Of a stretch of DNA of 36,103 nt, positions 35,033 to 36,103 are shown piece after piece. The stretch lies in the IMG/VR virus record IMGVR_UViG_3300044712_002700, positions 1-36,103 of that record; one strand, written 5' to 3'. The position numbers were made by a program, and so were the translations under genes. Positions within the stretch are counted from its first letter, which is position 1, and the number at the start of each line of letters is the position of its first letter. Source of the stretch: a virus. The notes under the pieces are model-generated. The model did no database searches. It was not told the origin of the DNA and saw only the letters and a program-made list of their open reading frames with translations.

Positions 35033-36103
35033 TCACTGATGCCCCTTTCCTTTCAGCAGGGATTCTTTCAGCTCCTGGATTGCCAGCCGGTTCGCCTCTT
35101 CCTTCACCATGAGCTCCCCTATCTTGGTGTTGGACTCATCCCGCTCCCGCTTGATCCGCTCGATCTCGGTATTCACCTTCCGCTCATCGGCCCGGGTGAT
35201 GTAGAGCACGGCCTCCGCGGCATGGAACATCTTGCGGGCGTCCTCGTCCTCAATACGGACGTAAGCCTTTGTCAGATACCCCTCGTGGCCCATGATCTTC
35301 TCGACAAGATCCATATCCATCTCCCGGGCTGCCTTCGTCCTGAAATACTTACGGCATGAATGTGTTGTGCATCTCGCCCGGTACTTCCCTTTCTCCCCAT
35401 CGACGCGGTTATACAGCTTCAGCCAGATCCGTTTCAGGCTGGTATATGAACAACAGAACAGGCGGGTATCTTCGCCAACTCTTCCGCGGGAGTAGTTCTT
35501 GTGGTCCATCTGCTTCATATAGCCCTCTCGCAGGGTAAGCCACACGTCCAGGGCCTCCCGCGCCTCAGCATGGAGATACACGGTCCTGCCCCGTTGATGG
35601 GTGATCTCGGGCCGGATGCGGATGGTGTCATTATCGATATCGTCCGGGGTAATAGCACACAGTTCCCCGGCCCTCATGCCGGTACTGATAAGAACCGTGA
35701 TCATTGCCCGTTCCCGCGGGTTGGCAAGATCCATCATCTTTTTCAGTATGTCGAGTGTCAGGGGTTTGTCGTCGGGTTCGTCATAGTTCCGCGGCTTGAG
35801 GATCGCAGTATCCAGCTCATCGAAAAGGGTTATCCCGTTCATCTTATAGTATCGGAGCAGGATCGAGAGAGAGAGTTGCTGGGTAGAGGGGGCGAGACTC
35901 TGGATGTGTCCGGCGTAATCGGTCAGGTTCTCCCGCGTGAGATGGTTGTGCAGATCCTCAACGGGCACATCGAGAAAACCCGCATAATATCTGAAATGTT
36001 CCCCGTAGAGTTTGATCGTTTTATCGGCCCGCTTTGCCAGCGTCAGCCTTTTCAGATATTGGGAGACAGTATAAACCATGAACCAAGCACCGGAAAAATA
36101 CAT
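35033..36103 (-). CDS. int: tyrosine recombinase (integrase)
   Basis: A 356-residue integrase (348 if it starts at the ATG at 36079). The N-terminal part is the SAM-like core-binding domain (YTVSQYLKRL onward). The catalytic set is R144 (STGMRAGELCA), H248 and R251 (TTHSCRKYF), H273 (IMGHEGYL) and Y281 as nucleophile (KAYVRIEDED). The end is a long coiled coil (residues 300-350), possibly for multimer contacts. It inserts and excises the provirus at an attachment site beyond the window. The coding start is at the window edge, so the true start or promoter may lie outside. Confidence 0.93.
   Translation of the reverse strand: MYFSGAWFMVYTVSQYLKRLTLAKRADKTIKLYGEHFRYYAGFLDVPVEDLHNHLTRENLTDYAGHIQSLAPSTQQLSLSILLRYYKMNGITLFDELDTAILKPRNYDEPDDKPLTLDILKKMMDLANPRERAMITVLISTGMRAGELCAITPDDIDNDTIRIRPEITHQRGRTVYLHAEAREALDVWLTLREGYMKQMDHKNYSRGRVGEDTRLFCCSYTSLKRIWLKLYNRVDGEKGKYRARCTTHSCRKYFRTKAAREMDMDLVEKIMGHEGYLTKAYVRIEDEDARKMFHAAEAVLYITRADERKVNTEIERIKRERDESNTKIGELMVKEEANRLAIQELKESLLKGKGHQ

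Noticed and set aside
1-36103. CRISPR array or tRNA genes
   Set aside because: No regularly spaced direct repeats with unique spacers and no full tRNA cloverleaf were found on reading both strands; a covariance or array scan could confirm.

Overview
The window looks like an almost complete integrated virus (provirus) of the tailed head-tail class (HK97-fold capsid, long non-contractile tail) in a methanogenic archaeon, most likely one of the Methanomicrobiales. The archaeal signs are AT-rich TATA elements about 22-30 bp before start codons that would give leaderless or nearly leaderless mRNAs (genes starting at 569 and 14639), strong GGAGG ribosome sites, several ribbon-helix-helix (RHH) regulators and a lipoprotein with Thr/Pro linkers of the methanogen type. 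No pseudomurein peptidase is visible, which fits a host without a pseudomurein wall. The host assignment is inference; the viral nature rests on recognisable terminase, portal, capsid, tail tube, tape measure and tyrosine integrase genes.

Layout, read mostly on the minus strand from right to left. Right end (36.1-33.3 kb): tyrosine integrase, a secreted lipoprotein, two plus-strand RHH genes and an AT-rich divergent promoter region that could be the lysogeny switch. Early/middle block (33.3-21.3 kb): about 29 small tightly packed genes, many joined by 4-bp ATGA overlaps, so probably one polycistron. It holds a Gp157-like coiled-coil protein, a Bro-N antirepressor-like protein, an HNH-like protein, a C5-cytosine methyltransferase, an N6-adenine methyltransferase and about seventeen small Cys-rich, probably zinc-binding, proteins. 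Several of these genes encode fewer than 60 residues. A 150-bp non-coding junction at 21.17-21.32 kb separates this block from the next.

Block 21.2-19.1 kb holds unknown genes, including a 30-residue membrane peptide, two tiny Cys-rich proteins and a tRNA T-arm-like element. From 19.1 kb leftward comes the virion operon in canonical order: small and large terminase, portal, head morphogenesis, protease/scaffold, decoration, major capsid, connectors, tail terminator, tail tube, tail chaperones G and G-T, tape measure, distal tail, baseplate protein, fibres, a glycine-rich fibre or adhesin, and a fibre-assembly chaperone. It ends at a T-run. The left end has an excisionase-like HTH gene with its own promoter and a secreted protein. 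In an excised circle this HTH gene would lie close to the integrase.

Most notable observations: a textbook A-AAA-AAA -1 frameshift site in the tail chaperone gene; a head-morphogenesis gene whose first 48 codons are separated from their likely GTG start by a C6 run; a large terminase with a DnaJ-like double CxxCxGxG insertion in its nuclease domain; a C5 methyltransferase whose specificity region is five tandem repeats; paired AACC-N4-GGTT palindromes 21 bp apart before an RHH gene; and a (CT)n microsatellite beside a 10-bp hairpin inside a gene. No replication protein and no lysis enzyme could be recognised.
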